Source: Angelakisella sp. (GTDB taxonomy: Bacteria > Bacillota > Clostridia > Oscillospirales > Ruminococcaceae). Taken from it: 17,805 nucleotides of DNA. The stretch is taken from assembly GCA_022795575.1 (NCBI GenBank), contig JAAWGY010000019.1, positions 1 to 17,805 on the forward strand, written 5' to 3'. A program made the translations under genes and the position numbers. The notes beneath the pieces are model-generated. The model saw only the letters and a program-made list of their open reading frames with translations, searched no databases and had not been told where the DNA came from. Below, piece after piece: positions 6,849 to 13,702 of the stretch (its first letter is position 1; every line of letters starts with the position of its first letter).

Positions 6849-7211
6849 TCAGCCAGTCTTTTGCTGTAGCTCCCGGATCTGTTCGGAGTGAACAGAGACG
6901 ACGTTCTCCAGTGTGTCAAGCCTGGGGTGGATCCCCTCCAGCTGCGCCGGTTTGACCATGTGCTCGACGATCTGGGCGTGTCCTTCCGCCAGCAGGCGGA
7001 TGGCGTGCTCGATCTGGGTTTCGATCACCGACCGGGTGTCTGTGTTCTTTTTGTCCAGGACCTTTAGCTGCTCGTCCATGCCGTCCAGGCGCTTATCCAT
7101 GCCGTCCAGGCGCTTATCCACGCCGTCCAGGCGCTTATCCACGCTATCCAAGCGGTCTTTGATGGGCTGTAGCATTCCAGCAATGGCCATTAAGTCTTCC
7201 TGTGTCAACAT
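6849..7211 (-). CDS. Coiled-coil protein with heptad repeats (120 aa)
   Basis: ATG 7211 follows an AAAGGAGG ribosome site and a good promoter at 7239-7267. After an MLTQEDLMAIAGML head, residues 21-55 consist of heptads of the LDGVDKR/LDGMDKR type, giving a strong parallel coiled coil. A helical C-terminal half (SVIETQIEHAIRLLAEGH ... LDTLENVVSVHSEQI) follows. There is no membrane segment. The repeats are encoded by nearly identical 21-base units, so copy number may vary between strains. Similar short coiled-coil proteins are common and uncharacterised in gut Clostridia; I would not assign a function. It lies between two copies of a 13-bp sequence next to a recombinase gene. Confidence 0.8.
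   Translation of the reverse strand: MLTQEDLMAIAGMLQPIKDRLDSVDKRLDGVDKRLDGMDKRLDGMDEQLKVLDKKNTDTRSVIETQIEHAIRLLAEGHAQIVEHMVKPAQLEGIHPRLDTLENVVSVHSEQIRELQQKTG
7080..7142. repeat. 21-bp tandem repeat inside the coiled-coil gene
   Basis: Three consecutive units of gccgtccaggcgcttatcc plus two bases occupy 7080-7100, 7101-7121 and 7122-7142 with only one base difference; a fourth, diverged unit follows at 7143. Each encodes one heptad, so gain or loss keeps the frame. Confidence 0.9.
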
Positions 7212-7238
7212 ATTTTTGTCCCTCCTTTCCTGGTATCC

Positions 7239-7267
7239 ATTATACAGGCCCAAGAGAAAGAATGCAA
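7239..7267 (-). promoter_or_regulatory. Promoter of the coiled-coil gene
   Basis: Minus strand TTGCAT (7262-7267), a 17-base spacer and TATAAT (7239-7244), 27 bases before the start codon. Confidence 0.75.
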
Positions 7268-7376
7268 GGCTCGATTTGTGGCCTCGAGACCTCCTGAAGG
7301 GTAAGCCGGAATGGGGGAGCGGCACGGTGAGTGGTAGAAGGCAGCGTGTAGGAGGTCCCGAAAAGCTGTACACACT

Positions 7377-7404
7377 ATTTCGCTAAATAGAAATTTAGCG
7401 AAAT
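7377..7404. promoter_or_regulatory. 28-bp palindrome upstream of the recombinase promoter
   Basis: ATTTCGCTAAAT (7377-7388) and ATTTAGCGAAAT (7393-7404) are perfect 12-bp inverted arms around AGAA. The -35 box of the recombinase gene begins nine bases later. No T-run follows, so a terminator is unlikely. The total length and arm spacing (11+6+11) match those of Xer dif sites; an operator is the alternative. Confidence 0.6.
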
Positions 7405-7412
7405 TAAGGGGA

Positions 7413-7441
7413 TTGAAAAAAGCCTCCAAACCATTTATAAT
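7413..7441 (+). promoter_or_regulatory. Promoter of the tyrosine recombinase gene
   Basis: TTGAAA (7413-7418), 17-base spacer, TATAAT (7436-7441). The predicted transcript start falls at or next to the AGGAGG ribosome site (7448-7453), giving an unusually short leader. Confidence 0.72.
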
Positions 7442-7460
7442 GCACTCAGGAGGTTTTGCT

Positions 7461-8480
7461 ATGAACATCAACGATTATCAGTGTCCCCGGCTTCTCAAGG
7501 ACTTCCTTTTTTATATGCTCACCATTAAGGGCCGGTCCCAGCGGACCATTGACGCTTACTACATCGACCTGCGGCTTTTCCTGCGGTACCTCAAGGCCTC
7601 CAACGAACATTTGCCTATGGATACGCCGAATTTGGCCGACATCTCCATCGAGGACATCCCCGACAAAACAATCCTGGGCATCACCCTTTCCGACGCCTAC
7701 GGCTTTCTGAACTACGTCCAGACCACCAACGAGAACAACGCCGCCACCCGCTCCCGGAAGGTCTCCAGCCTGCGCTCCTTCTATAACTACCTCAGCAGCA
7801 AGGCCGGCCTGCTGGAGATCAGCCCCATCAAGGACCTGGAAACCCCCAACCAGCGGAAATCTTTGCCCAAGTACCTGACCCTGGAGGAAAGCCTCCGGCT
7901 GCTCCGGGCAGTGGACGGCCCCAGCCCCCGGAAGGAGCGGGATTACTGCATCATCACCCTGCTGCTCAACTGCGGGATGCGCCTTTCGGAGCTGGTGGGC
8001 ATCAAAAAAGGCAGCATCCACTGGGAGGATCGCACCCTGACGCTGCTGGGCAAGGGCAACAAGGAGCGGATGGTCTACCTCAACGACGCCTGCACCAGCG
8101 CCCTGGAGGTGTACTTGGCGGTACGTCCGGAGCCGGAGGTGGATAAGGACCGGGAATACCTCTTTCTTTCCCAAAACAAGCGTCCCCTCACTCCCCGGCG
8201 GGTGGAGCAGATCGTGGAGCAGAACCTGAAGCTGGCCGGGCTGGACGGCCGGGGCTACTCCCCCCACAAGCTCCGGCATACTGCCGCCACGCTGATGTAT
8301 CAGCACGGCGGGGTGGATATCCGGGTGCTCAAGGAGATTTTGGGCCACGTGAACCTGGGCACCACCGAAATCTACACCCATGTTGCCAATCCGCAGGTGG
8401 AATCCGCCATCCGGGACAACCCCCTGGGAAGCATCGCCGCACCAAGGACGAAGAAGGCAGTCACCAACAAAGAGGACTGA
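7461..8480 (+). CDS. Tyrosine recombinase, XerC/XerD type
   Basis: The 339-aa enzyme has an N-terminal SAM-like DNA-binding domain (about 8-112, with GRSQRTIDAYYIDLRLFLRY) and a complete catalytic domain. Visible active-site residues are R174 (CGMRLSEL), K198 (LLGKGNKER), H269 and R272 (SPHKLRHTAATLM), H296 (LGHVNLGTTEIYTH) and the nucleophile Y305. ATG 7461 was chosen for the AGGAGG seven bases upstream and the promoter ending at 7441; a start at 7413 would lie inside that promoter. It is about 40 residues longer than typical XerC/XerD, with a longer inter-domain stretch and a C-terminal tail. Proximity to a SpoIIM-like gene recalls the Bacillus spoIIM-xerD neighbourhood. It is probably a housekeeping Xer protein, but an integrase cannot be excluded. 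Confidence 0.9.
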   Translation: MNINDYQCPRLLKDFLFYMLTIKGRSQRTIDAYYIDLRLFLRYLKASNEHLPMDTPNLADISIEDIPDKTILGITLSDAYGFLNYVQTTNENNAATRSRKVSSLRSFYNYLSSKAGLLEISPIKDLETPNQRKSLPKYLTLEESLRLLRAVDGPSPRKERDYCIITLLLNCGMRLSELVGIKKGSIHWEDRTLTLLGKGNKERMVYLNDACTSALEVYLAVRPEPEVDKDREYLFLSQNKRPLTPRRVEQIVEQNLKLAGLDGRGYSPHKLRHTAATLMYQHGGVDIRVLKEILGHVNLGTTEIYTHVANPQVESAIRDNPLGSIAAPRTKKAVTNKED

Positions 8481-8698
8481 CCGAGGGGCGGTAGCTGGAT
8501 TCCGCGCAGCCGGGGCAAATCCTGCTTTTGCAGGCGGCAGTTTGGACACAGCCCCGGGCCGATCTGCCGAACAAGCTGCCCCGCCGGAGGAACCCGCACT
8601 GCCTCCTGGAAAAGGTTTCTATCGGTACGCCGCTATGGGTGGCGGCAGCTACTTTTCCGGGGAAATACGGCCCAAAACAGGTGTAAAGCCAAACCACA
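8481..8698. other. Intergenic stretch between convergent genes
   Basis: No gene supported. The stretch is GC-rich with short hairpins (for example GCCGC/GCGGC near 8630-8648 followed by a short T-rich patch) that may end the recombinase transcript. Open frames through it lack ribosome sites and look like by-products. Confidence 0.4.
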
Positions 8699-9316
8699 TT
8701 ACAGGTATGTCAAAAGCCCTGTAAACCTGCATATCACCACGGTTTCCGCCAGGGAAAGGATGGCCGCCAGCACCCCGAAGAGCAAAAACTGCTGCTCCCC
8801 TGCCGGCTTTTGGGAGGAGATGCTTTGTGACAGCTTGACGGCCTGATTGCACACGATCATCAGCAGCACCAGCTGCAAAAACCGGGGCAGCAGGACACAG
8901 ACCAGCAGGTAGGGCCCCGCCCCCAGGCCGTGCTGATGCAACAGCGCCGTCACCATCGCCCCCACCGAAAGGCCGTAGAACACCGGCACCAGCCGGATCA
9001 GCCACTTCCCCTGGATGCAGTTGGCGGCAAAGTACAGGTAAACGATATACCCCAGGCTGCTGACCAGCCGCCCGGAGAGGACCTGCCAGCCGGTGCTGAC
9101 GGCCTGACGCTGGATCTGATTTGTGACCACCGCCAGGATCAATCCCAGGCTGCCGCTGTCCCGGACGGTGTAGAGGCTGCCCAGCATCAGCCCAGTACAG
9201 AACAGCCCCAGGAACAGGACACTGTTCCTGCGCAGCTGCCAATACCCCACCCAGGAGCCACCCCCGCCGGAGCGGCCATGGAACCGGTTCCGGCGCCGGA
9301 ACAACACAACCCCCAC
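8699..9316 (-). CDS. spoIIM: SpoIIM-like membrane protein (stage II sporulation protein M family)
   Basis: In Bacillus, SpoIIM is a membrane protein of the engulfment complex with SpoIID and SpoIIP. This 205-aa product has a basic head (FRRRNRFHGR), then a helix NSVLFLGLFCTGLMLGSLY whose Gly-rich pattern fits the family. Four more hydrophobic stretches follow, matching usual SpoIIM length (about 210 aa). It converges on a Xer recombinase gene, the same pairing seen in Bacillus. The start is uncertain: GTG at 9316 or 9307 is preferred because the next upstream GTG (9379) lies inside the 9369-9408 hairpin. AGAAGG stands about 12 bases before 9316. Assignment rests on topology and context, not on a diagnostic motif. 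Confidence 0.6.
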   Translation of the reverse strand: MGVVLFRRRNRFHGRSGGGGSWVGYWQLRRNSVLFLGLFCTGLMLGSLYTVRDSGSLGLILAVVTNQIQRQAVSTGWQVLSGRLVSSLGYIVYLYFAANCIQGKWLIRLVPVFYGLSVGAMVTALLHQHGLGAGPYLLVCVLLPRFLQLVLLMIVCNQAVKLSQSISSQKPAGEQQFLLFGVLAAILSLAETVVICRFTGLLTYL

Positions 9317-9368
9317 CCTGCCCCACCACCTTCTCTTTGTTTGTCCATTTTTGTGTTGGAATGAGAAA

Positions 9369-9417
9369 GAACACCTCACACCCCATTGCTACAGGGTATG
9401 CGGTGTTCCTCTTTTTT
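9369..9417. terminator. Hairpin terminator, probably bidirectional
   Basis: GAACACC...ACCC (9369-9383) pairs with GGGT...GGTGTTC (9394-9408), with a few mismatches. The + side has a clean T6 run (9412-9417); the - side has the weaker TTTCTC. It can close the - strand operon ending at 9442 before the SpoIIM-like gene. Confidence 0.65.
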
Positions 9418-9441
9418 AGAAGCCGTACCTTCCTGTCAGCG

Positions 9442-10473
9442 TCAGCCCTGCTTTCTTTCCCAAGGAAAGCCGTCCCTTGGACGGGGCAGTGTAAGGCCGC
9501 TGTAGTCGGCAGGGATGGTTTGGATCAGCTCCTGGGGGCAGTCGACGGTGTCTATCGTTACCTCCATCCCCCTCCGTACCGCCAGCTTCGCCAGAAAGAC
9601 GGCATAGTGCGCCAACAGATGCGGTGCCAGGTCCTTTACCGGCTTACCGCTTCCCCGCAGCGCCTGGACATAGCCCCGGAGGGCGGTGTCCAGCGCCGCC
9701 TCGTCCCCATCCAGCACCGCCAGCGCCCCTTGGGCGTAGCAGATCCAGGTGGCCGGGCGGTTTTTCTGGCTTTTCAGCGCTCTCCGTTTTTCCTCATAGG
9801 CCAGCAGCTGTTCTGCGGCGCGGCGGGCTTTTTTGTCGTCCCCGTTCGTCAGGTAGATGGTGGTCTTGCCCACGGCGTCGGAGTGCTTTTTCGCCAACGA
9901 TTTCCCTATATTGCGCTCCGGCAGCATCAGCATCTCCCCCAGTTGCCGGATAAAGCTATCCTCCGCGTCGGCGATAACCGCCATCATAAGCTGCATAATC
10001 TGGTGCAGGTTGGTAAAGTTTAACGTTACCAGGTAAGGGTCCCCGATGGGCCAGTGGCAAAGCTTTTCCTGACAGTAAGCAGCCAGATAAAGGTACTCCT
10101 TGCACTTGGGGGCGTCCTTCCACTTGGCAAAGGTGTAGGCCCCGCAAAAGCCGTAAGCACTGACAAGACGCAGCATCACTTGATGTCCCACCAACAGGGT
10201 GTTGTCCAACACCTTGTACCGGGTCTCGGTGGTCCATCTGCCGTCCTTCCCCTGGACCGGGAAGGGGTAAGGAAACTGCTTGCCGCTGGCGGTCAGGTCC
10301 TCCAGGTCCCAGCTGGCCTCGGGCTGCTCCAGCTCCGTCCAGTATTTTTCGATTTGCGAGAGGTAACTTTTGAAGGGGTTGCAGTATCTCTTGCTCTCCT
10401 CCCGGTCCCGGAGGTAGTCCTCCTGAGCCTCGGTGAAGTAGGGCAGCTGAATGAGGGTCCTGTCTTCACTCAT
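9442..10473 (-). CDS. Unrecognised 343-aa protein, faintly Imm49-like
   Basis: A soluble protein with no signal peptide and no membrane helix, rich in aromatic residues and leucine. The start has GGGAGGAC eight bases before ATG. The middle looks all-helical (QEKLCHWPIGDPYLVTLNFTNL, then alternating helices). The C-terminal part AVFLAKLAVRRGMEVTIDT...CPQELIQ faintly resembles the end of Imm49 immunity proteins (helical, R-G-x-x-V then P-x-x-L), but I cannot support this beyond resemblance. It follows the GNAT-like gene by 13 bases, so it is the distal gene of the proC operon. A terminator hairpin stands 34 bases after its stop. No toxin gene is adjacent, which weakens the immunity idea. Confidence 0.72.
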   Translation of the reverse strand: MSEDRTLIQLPYFTEAQEDYLRDREESKRYCNPFKSYLSQIEKYWTELEQPEASWDLEDLTASGKQFPYPFPVQGKDGRWTTETRYKVLDNTLLVGHQVMLRLVSAYGFCGAYTFAKWKDAPKCKEYLYLAAYCQEKLCHWPIGDPYLVTLNFTNLHQIMQLMMAVIADAEDSFIRQLGEMLMLPERNIGKSLAKKHSDAVGKTTIYLTNGDDKKARRAAEQLLAYEEKRRALKSQKNRPATWICYAQGALAVLDGDEAALDTALRGYVQALRGSGKPVKDLAPHLLAHYAVFLAKLAVRRGMEVTIDTVDCPQELIQTIPADYSGLTLPRPRDGFPWERKQG

Positions 10474-10486
10474 GGCTTGTCCTCCC

Positions 10487-11011
10487 TCAAAGGCTCTTTA
10501 TCATGATGATGCCGTGGTAGTTCTCCCCATAGCAGTTGGGAAGGAACCCGGCGGGGCGGAAGCCCTGGCCGTAAAAGAAATCGTAGTGCGCCCGGCCCAG
10601 GGAGCGGAGATCCGCCAGCTCCCCGGCGTAATCCCTTAGGGGCCGCCCGTGGCAGGACATCCCGGTGGAGCCGATGACATACTTTATGTTCCGGAGCCCC
10701 TTCTCCCTGGCGTGGGCCTCGGCCCGGCGTAACAGCGGTTCAAGGGGCTCCTCCATCACAAAAACGCCATTGGCGTCATAGCCTAAATTCTCGATGGAGA
10801 GATACTTGTACCCGGGAAACTCGGCGCAGAGGAGCCAGCCTTTGGGGTGTTCCGGGTCCTCCCCAAGGTACCAGCCCACCAGGCGGGCCAGCAGCGTTTC
10901 CTCCCGGAGCTGGCTCGCCGCCCCCTGGTAGTCCCACCAGTCCGGTTTAATAGCGGCCATCAGCTGGGCGACGGCCCCTGCGCTGGCATCGTCAATGGTG
11001 TAAATGTCCAT
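10487..11011 (-). CDS. GNAT-like N-acetyltransferase
   Basis: This 174-aa protein reads like a GNAT fold. The central strand WLLCAEFPGYKYLSIENLGYDANGV is followed by a helix (LRRAEAHAREKGLRNIKYVIG). The terminal FFYGQGFRPAGFLPNCYGEN-type ending is where GNAT enzymes place the Y-x-x-x-G-F motif and last strands. The usual Q/R-x-x-G-x-G/A acetyl-CoA loop is not obvious, so activity is uncertain. The ribosome site GGAGG overlaps the proC stop (GGAGGTGACAAGGG before ATG), showing translational coupling to proC. The substrate is unknown. Confidence 0.7.
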   Translation of the reverse strand: MDIYTIDDASAGAVAQLMAAIKPDWWDYQGAASQLREETLLARLVGWYLGEDPEHPKGWLLCAEFPGYKYLSIENLGYDANGVFVMEEPLEPLLRRAEAHAREKGLRNIKYVIGSTGMSCHGRPLRDYAGELADLRSLGRAHYDFFYGQGFRPAGFLPNCYGENYHGIIMIKSL

Positions 11012-11017
11012 CCCTTG

Positions 11018-11818
11018 TCACCTCCCCAGCTCCCGGGCCCGGCGGATGGTGGCATCGCAGCAGTCCCGGACCAGGGCCTCCAGCCCGCCCTCCCGCAGGG
11101 AGGTAAGGCCCATCAGGGTGGTGCCCTTGGGGCTTGTCACCATGTCGATGAGCTGCTGGTGGGTCATCCCCGTTTCGGTCATCATTTTGGCGGCCCCCGC
11201 CATGGTCTGGCAGAACATCCGGTTGGCGGTGTCAAAATCGATGCCCTGCTCCCCGGCATACTGGCAGAAGTACTGGGCAAAGAGGTAGAGATAGGCCGGG
11301 GTGCTGCCGCTGACGGCGATGATCTCGTTCATTTTGTCCGCCGGGATCTCCTCCACCAGACCGGCGGAAGAGAACACCCCCTTTACATAGTCGAATTCCT
11401 CCTGGGTAGTGGGCTGGCAGCGGGCCACGGCGGTGGCGCCGCACCCCACCAGCAGCGGGGTGTTGGGCATGGCCAGCACCACCCTTGTTCCCTCCCCCAA
11501 AACGCCCTTGATAAAGCCCTGGGAGATGCCGGCGGCGATGGAGATCATCACGCTGTCCGGGGAGAAGTCCGGGGCCATCTCCCGGAGCACCTCCTCCGCC
11601 TGCTGGGGCTTCATGGAAAGGAGGATGTACCGGCTGTTCCGGCACAGCTCCCCGATGGAGGAATAAACGGTATAGCCCTTCTCCCCCATTGCCCGGCGCT
11701 TTTCCTCGTGGACGTTGTAGGTGCCCACCTGATCCGGTGTCAGATATCCGGAGGCCACCGCTCCGGAAAGGATGGCGTTTGCCATCTTCCCCGCCCCAAG
11801 GGCGCTGAAAATCGTCAT
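11018..11818 (-). CDS. proC: Pyrroline-5-carboxylate reductase
   Basis: ProC performs the last step of proline synthesis, NAD(P)H-dependent reduction of pyrroline-5-carboxylate. The 266-aa protein has the N-terminal dinucleotide site FSALGAGKMANAI and the conserved VVLAMPNTPLLVGCGATA segment. The C-terminal signature AVSGSTPAYLYLFAQ and TSPKGTTLMGLTSLREGGLEALV complete the match. ATG 11818 follows GGGGGAG; the longer frame up to 11938 reads through intergenic hairpins and is not credible. The gene leads a short run with the GNAT-like and 343-aa genes, and lies 157 bases downstream of the SCIFF maturase gene. Confidence 0.97.
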   Translation of the reverse strand: MTIFSALGAGKMANAILSGAVASGYLTPDQVGTYNVHEEKRRAMGEKGYTVYSSIGELCRNSRYILLSMKPQQAEEVLREMAPDFSPDSVMISIAAGISQGFIKGVLGEGTRVVLAMPNTPLLVGCGATAVARCQPTTQEEFDYVKGVFSSAGLVEEIPADKMNEIIAVSGSTPAYLYLFAQYFCQYAGEQGIDFDTANRMFCQTMAGAAKMMTETGMTHQQLIDMVTSPKGTTLMGLTSLREGGLEALVRDCCDATIRRARELGR

Positions 11819-11902
11819 CAAAACTCCCCCTTCTTCACGCCACCCGGCGGCATCCTCGTTATCCCACGCGCCAAACGCGCCCCCAGGGCAATCCGCCGGA
11901 GT

Positions 11903-11956
11903 CCAGAGGGGCGCCTGCCCCTCTGGTGGGAGATGCAAGAGGGCGACGCCCTCTTG
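11903..11956. repeat. Pair of perfect hairpins between scfB and proC (REP-like)
   Basis: CCAGAGGGGC (11903-11912) pairs with GCCCCTCTGG (11917-11926), a perfect 10-bp stem. Ten bases later CAAGAGGGC (11936-11944) pairs with GCCCTCTTG (11948-11956), a perfect 9-bp stem with a 3-base loop. CCGCCGGAG flanks the pair on both sides as a direct repeat. No T-run follows on either strand, so these look like an intergenic palindrome unit rather than ordinary terminators. Confidence 0.8.
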
Positions 11957-11975
11957 CCCGCCGGAGGCATCGCTC

Positions 11976-13397
11976 TTACCGTGTGCAGGCAGCGCAGTCC
12001 TCCTCGCAGGCGGAGGCCTCCCCCGCCGGCTCCTCTGCCAGCTCCGCCAGGGCGGCCTTAATCATAATGGCGCACTCCACCCGCTTCTTTTCCAGCTCGC
12101 AGGCCAAGCGGTAGGGCCGCATGATGTCCCCGGCGTAGGTGTGGTTGTTGGCGTTGCAGCCGCCGGAGCAGTAAAACTTGGCCCAGCAGCTCCGGCACTC
12201 CTCCTTGCCGTAGACGTTGGAGGCGGCAAAACGGCGCTTCATCTCCATGTCGATCTCCCCGGAGAAGATGTCCCCCATCCGCCATTCCTCCTGCCCCACA
12301 AACTGGTGGCAGGGGTAGACGTCCCCGTCGGGGGTGACGGCGCAGTACTCGTTGCCCGCCCCGCAGCCCCGCAGCCGCTTGATGACGCAGGGGCCCTGGT
12401 CCAGGTCGATCATAAAGTGGAAGAAGTTAAAGCCGGTGTGCTCCCGCCGCCGCTGGATCAGGAGGTTGGCCAGCCGCTCGTATTCGGCGAAGATGGCGGG
12501 CAGGTCCTCCTCGGTGATGGCATAGGGGAGCTTGGGATCGGCCACCACCGGCTCCACCGAGATCTGGTCGAAGCCGCAGCGGTTCAGGTGCAGCACGTCC
12601 TCGGCAAAATCCAGGTTGTACTTGGTAAAGGTGCCCCGAACATAGTACTGCCCCTCCCCCCGGCGGGCCACCAGCTTCTGGAATTTGGGGAGGAAGGCGT
12701 CGTAGCTGCCGCTGCCGTCCACCCGGTGGCGGACCCGGTCGTTGACCTCCTTGCGGCCGTCCACCGAAAGGACCACGTTGTGCATCTCGGCGTTGATGAA
12801 GTCGATGCGGTCATCGGTAAGGAGGGTGCCGTTGGTGGTGACGGTAAAGCGGAAGTTTTTGCCGCACTCCTTCTCCCGCTGGCGGGCGTACCGGACAATC
12901 TCTTTTACCACGTCAAAGTTCATCAGCGGCTCCCCGCCAAAGAAGTCCAGCTCCAGGTTGCGGCGGTTCTCCGATTTCTCGATGAGGAAATCAATGGCCT
13001 TCTTCCCCACCTCCAACGGCATCTCCATCCGGTGGCCGGTGCCAAAGTCCCCCGTCCCGGCAAAGCAGTAATCACACCGCAGGTTGCAGTCGTGGGAGAT
13101 GTGCAGGCACATGGCCTTGATGGGGGAAAGGACCATCCGGTCGGCAAACTGGCCGTAATCGTCAGGGGAATACAGGCTCCCCTGGCGGTACAGCTCCAGC
13201 AGCTCGGCGTAGACCTCCTCCACCGCATCTTTGCCGTAAGCGGCGTATTTTTCCGCCAGGGCGGGGGGGCAGGCCTCCGGCAAGGGGGGCTCTATCTCCT
13301 GGGCCAGCCGGTAGAAGAGCTCGTCCACCACATGGACCCCGCCGCTGTGGACATCCAGAATGATGTTGTATCCGTTCATTTGGTAGCAGTGTATCAT
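11976..13397 (-). CDS. scfB: SCIFF peptide maturase (radical SAM/SPASM, CteB-like)
   Basis: The enzyme installs thioether cross-links in the six-Cys SCIFF peptide using S-adenosylmethionine and Fe-S clusters. Of 473 residues, 1-90 form the peptide-binding RRE-like region. The radical SAM cluster motif is C104-x3-C108-x2-C111 (CNLRCDYC). FFGGEP sits at 152-157 and TVTTNG at 185-190. The SPASM region carries C345, C363, C401, C404, C410, C414 and C433 for auxiliary clusters. The precursor gene scfA lies 300 bases upstream on the same strand with a small membrane-peptide gene between. An AAGGAAGAGG ribosome site precedes ATG. An unusual C-terminal tail adds three more cysteines (C464, C468, C471). 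Confidence 0.97.
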   Translation of the reverse strand: MIHCYQMNGYNIILDVHSGGVHVVDELFYRLAQEIEPPLPEACPPALAEKYAAYGKDAVEEVYAELLELYRQGSLYSPDDYGQFADRMVLSPIKAMCLHISHDCNLRCDYCFAGTGDFGTGHRMEMPLEVGKKAIDFLIEKSENRRNLELDFFGGEPLMNFDVVKEIVRYARQREKECGKNFRFTVTTNGTLLTDDRIDFINAEMHNVVLSVDGRKEVNDRVRHRVDGSGSYDAFLPKFQKLVARRGEGQYYVRGTFTKYNLDFAEDVLHLNRCGFDQISVEPVVADPKLPYAITEEDLPAIFAEYERLANLLIQRRREHTGFNFFHFMIDLDQGPCVIKRLRGCGAGNEYCAVTPDGDVYPCHQFVGQEEWRMGDIFSGEIDMEMKRRFAASNVYGKEECRSCWAKFYCSGGCNANNHTYAGDIMRPYRLACELEKKRVECAIMIKAALAELAEEPAGEASACEEDCAACTR

Positions 13398-13449
13398 TAT
13401 TTTTCGATTCCTCTTCCTTTGTTATATCGTTCAAATAGCTGCCCAATTA

Positions 13450-13590
13450 TCAGATAATATGCGCTATACCAAACAATCCTGCGTTGATTGCATTACCTGA
13501 ATAACGAATCGCATCCGCCAAAATCAACGATGCTCCCATAATTGCAGCCGCAATTATTACCGCGCCAATCAATTTTTGCCAGTCCTTCAT
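13450..13590 (-). CDS. 46-aa single-helix membrane peptide between scfA and scfB
   Basis: A short frame begins MKDWQKLIGAVIIAAAIMG, contains one hydrophobic helix (about residues 7-27) and ends IRYSGNAINAGLFGIAHII. ATG 13590 has GCGAGG five bases before it; an ATG one codon upstream is possible. The gene and its flanks are clearly more AT-rich than the neighbours. It sits between the SCIFF precursor and its maturase in the same direction, so a role in export, anchoring or immunity for the ranthipeptide is conceivable but unproven. The in-frame sequence just before the start reads DIDGDNKLGFESED, which is EF-hand-like, so the true N-terminus may differ. Confidence 0.55.
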   Translation of the reverse strand: MKDWQKLIGAVIIAAAIMGASLILADAIRYSGNAINAGLFGIAHII

Positions 13591-13640
13591 CATGTCCTCG
13601 CTTTCAAACCCCAGCTTGTTGTCTCCATCAATATCGGCAT

Positions 13641-13687
13641 GAAAGAAAACAGTCCAATCCCGCCCGCAAAAGCAGGCAGAATTGGAC
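13641..13687 (-). terminator. Hairpin terminator/attenuator directly after scfA
   Basis: On the minus strand, arms 13672-13687 and 13652-13667 form a 16-bp stem (GTCCAAT...GC with GC...ATTGGAC, three G-U pairs) around TTTT, followed by the T-rich tract TGTTTTCTTTC. Its place 16 bases after the precursor stop and ahead of the maturase fits partial termination that makes more peptide than enzyme. Confidence 0.85.
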
Positions 13688-13702
13688 CGGGGACAGGACT
13701 GC

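Noticed and set aside
7080..7142. Possible CRISPR-like array
   Set aside because: Units are contiguous 21-mers without spacers and keep a heptad reading frame.
7288..7357. 8-bp inverted repeat GACCTCCT/AGGAGGTC as a structured leader RNA
   Set aside because: The 54-base loop lacks further conserved structure, and the region lies upstream of the mapped-looking promoter at 7413, so it would not be in the recombinase mRNA.
8461..8724. Small frames on both strands between the recombinase and the SpoIIM-like gene
   Set aside because: No ribosome sites, skewed composition, and overlap with ends of real genes.
11819..11938. N-terminal extension of proC
   Set aside because: The extension is translated hairpin DNA; the dinucleotide-binding start MTIFSALGAGKM follows directly after a good ribosome site.
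10847..12061. 404-aa + strand frame opposite proC
   Set aside because: Antisense shadow running through intergenic hairpins.
11772..13457. 561-aa + strand frame opposite scfB
   Set aside because: Antisense shadow; the radical SAM and SPASM motifs are on the minus strand.
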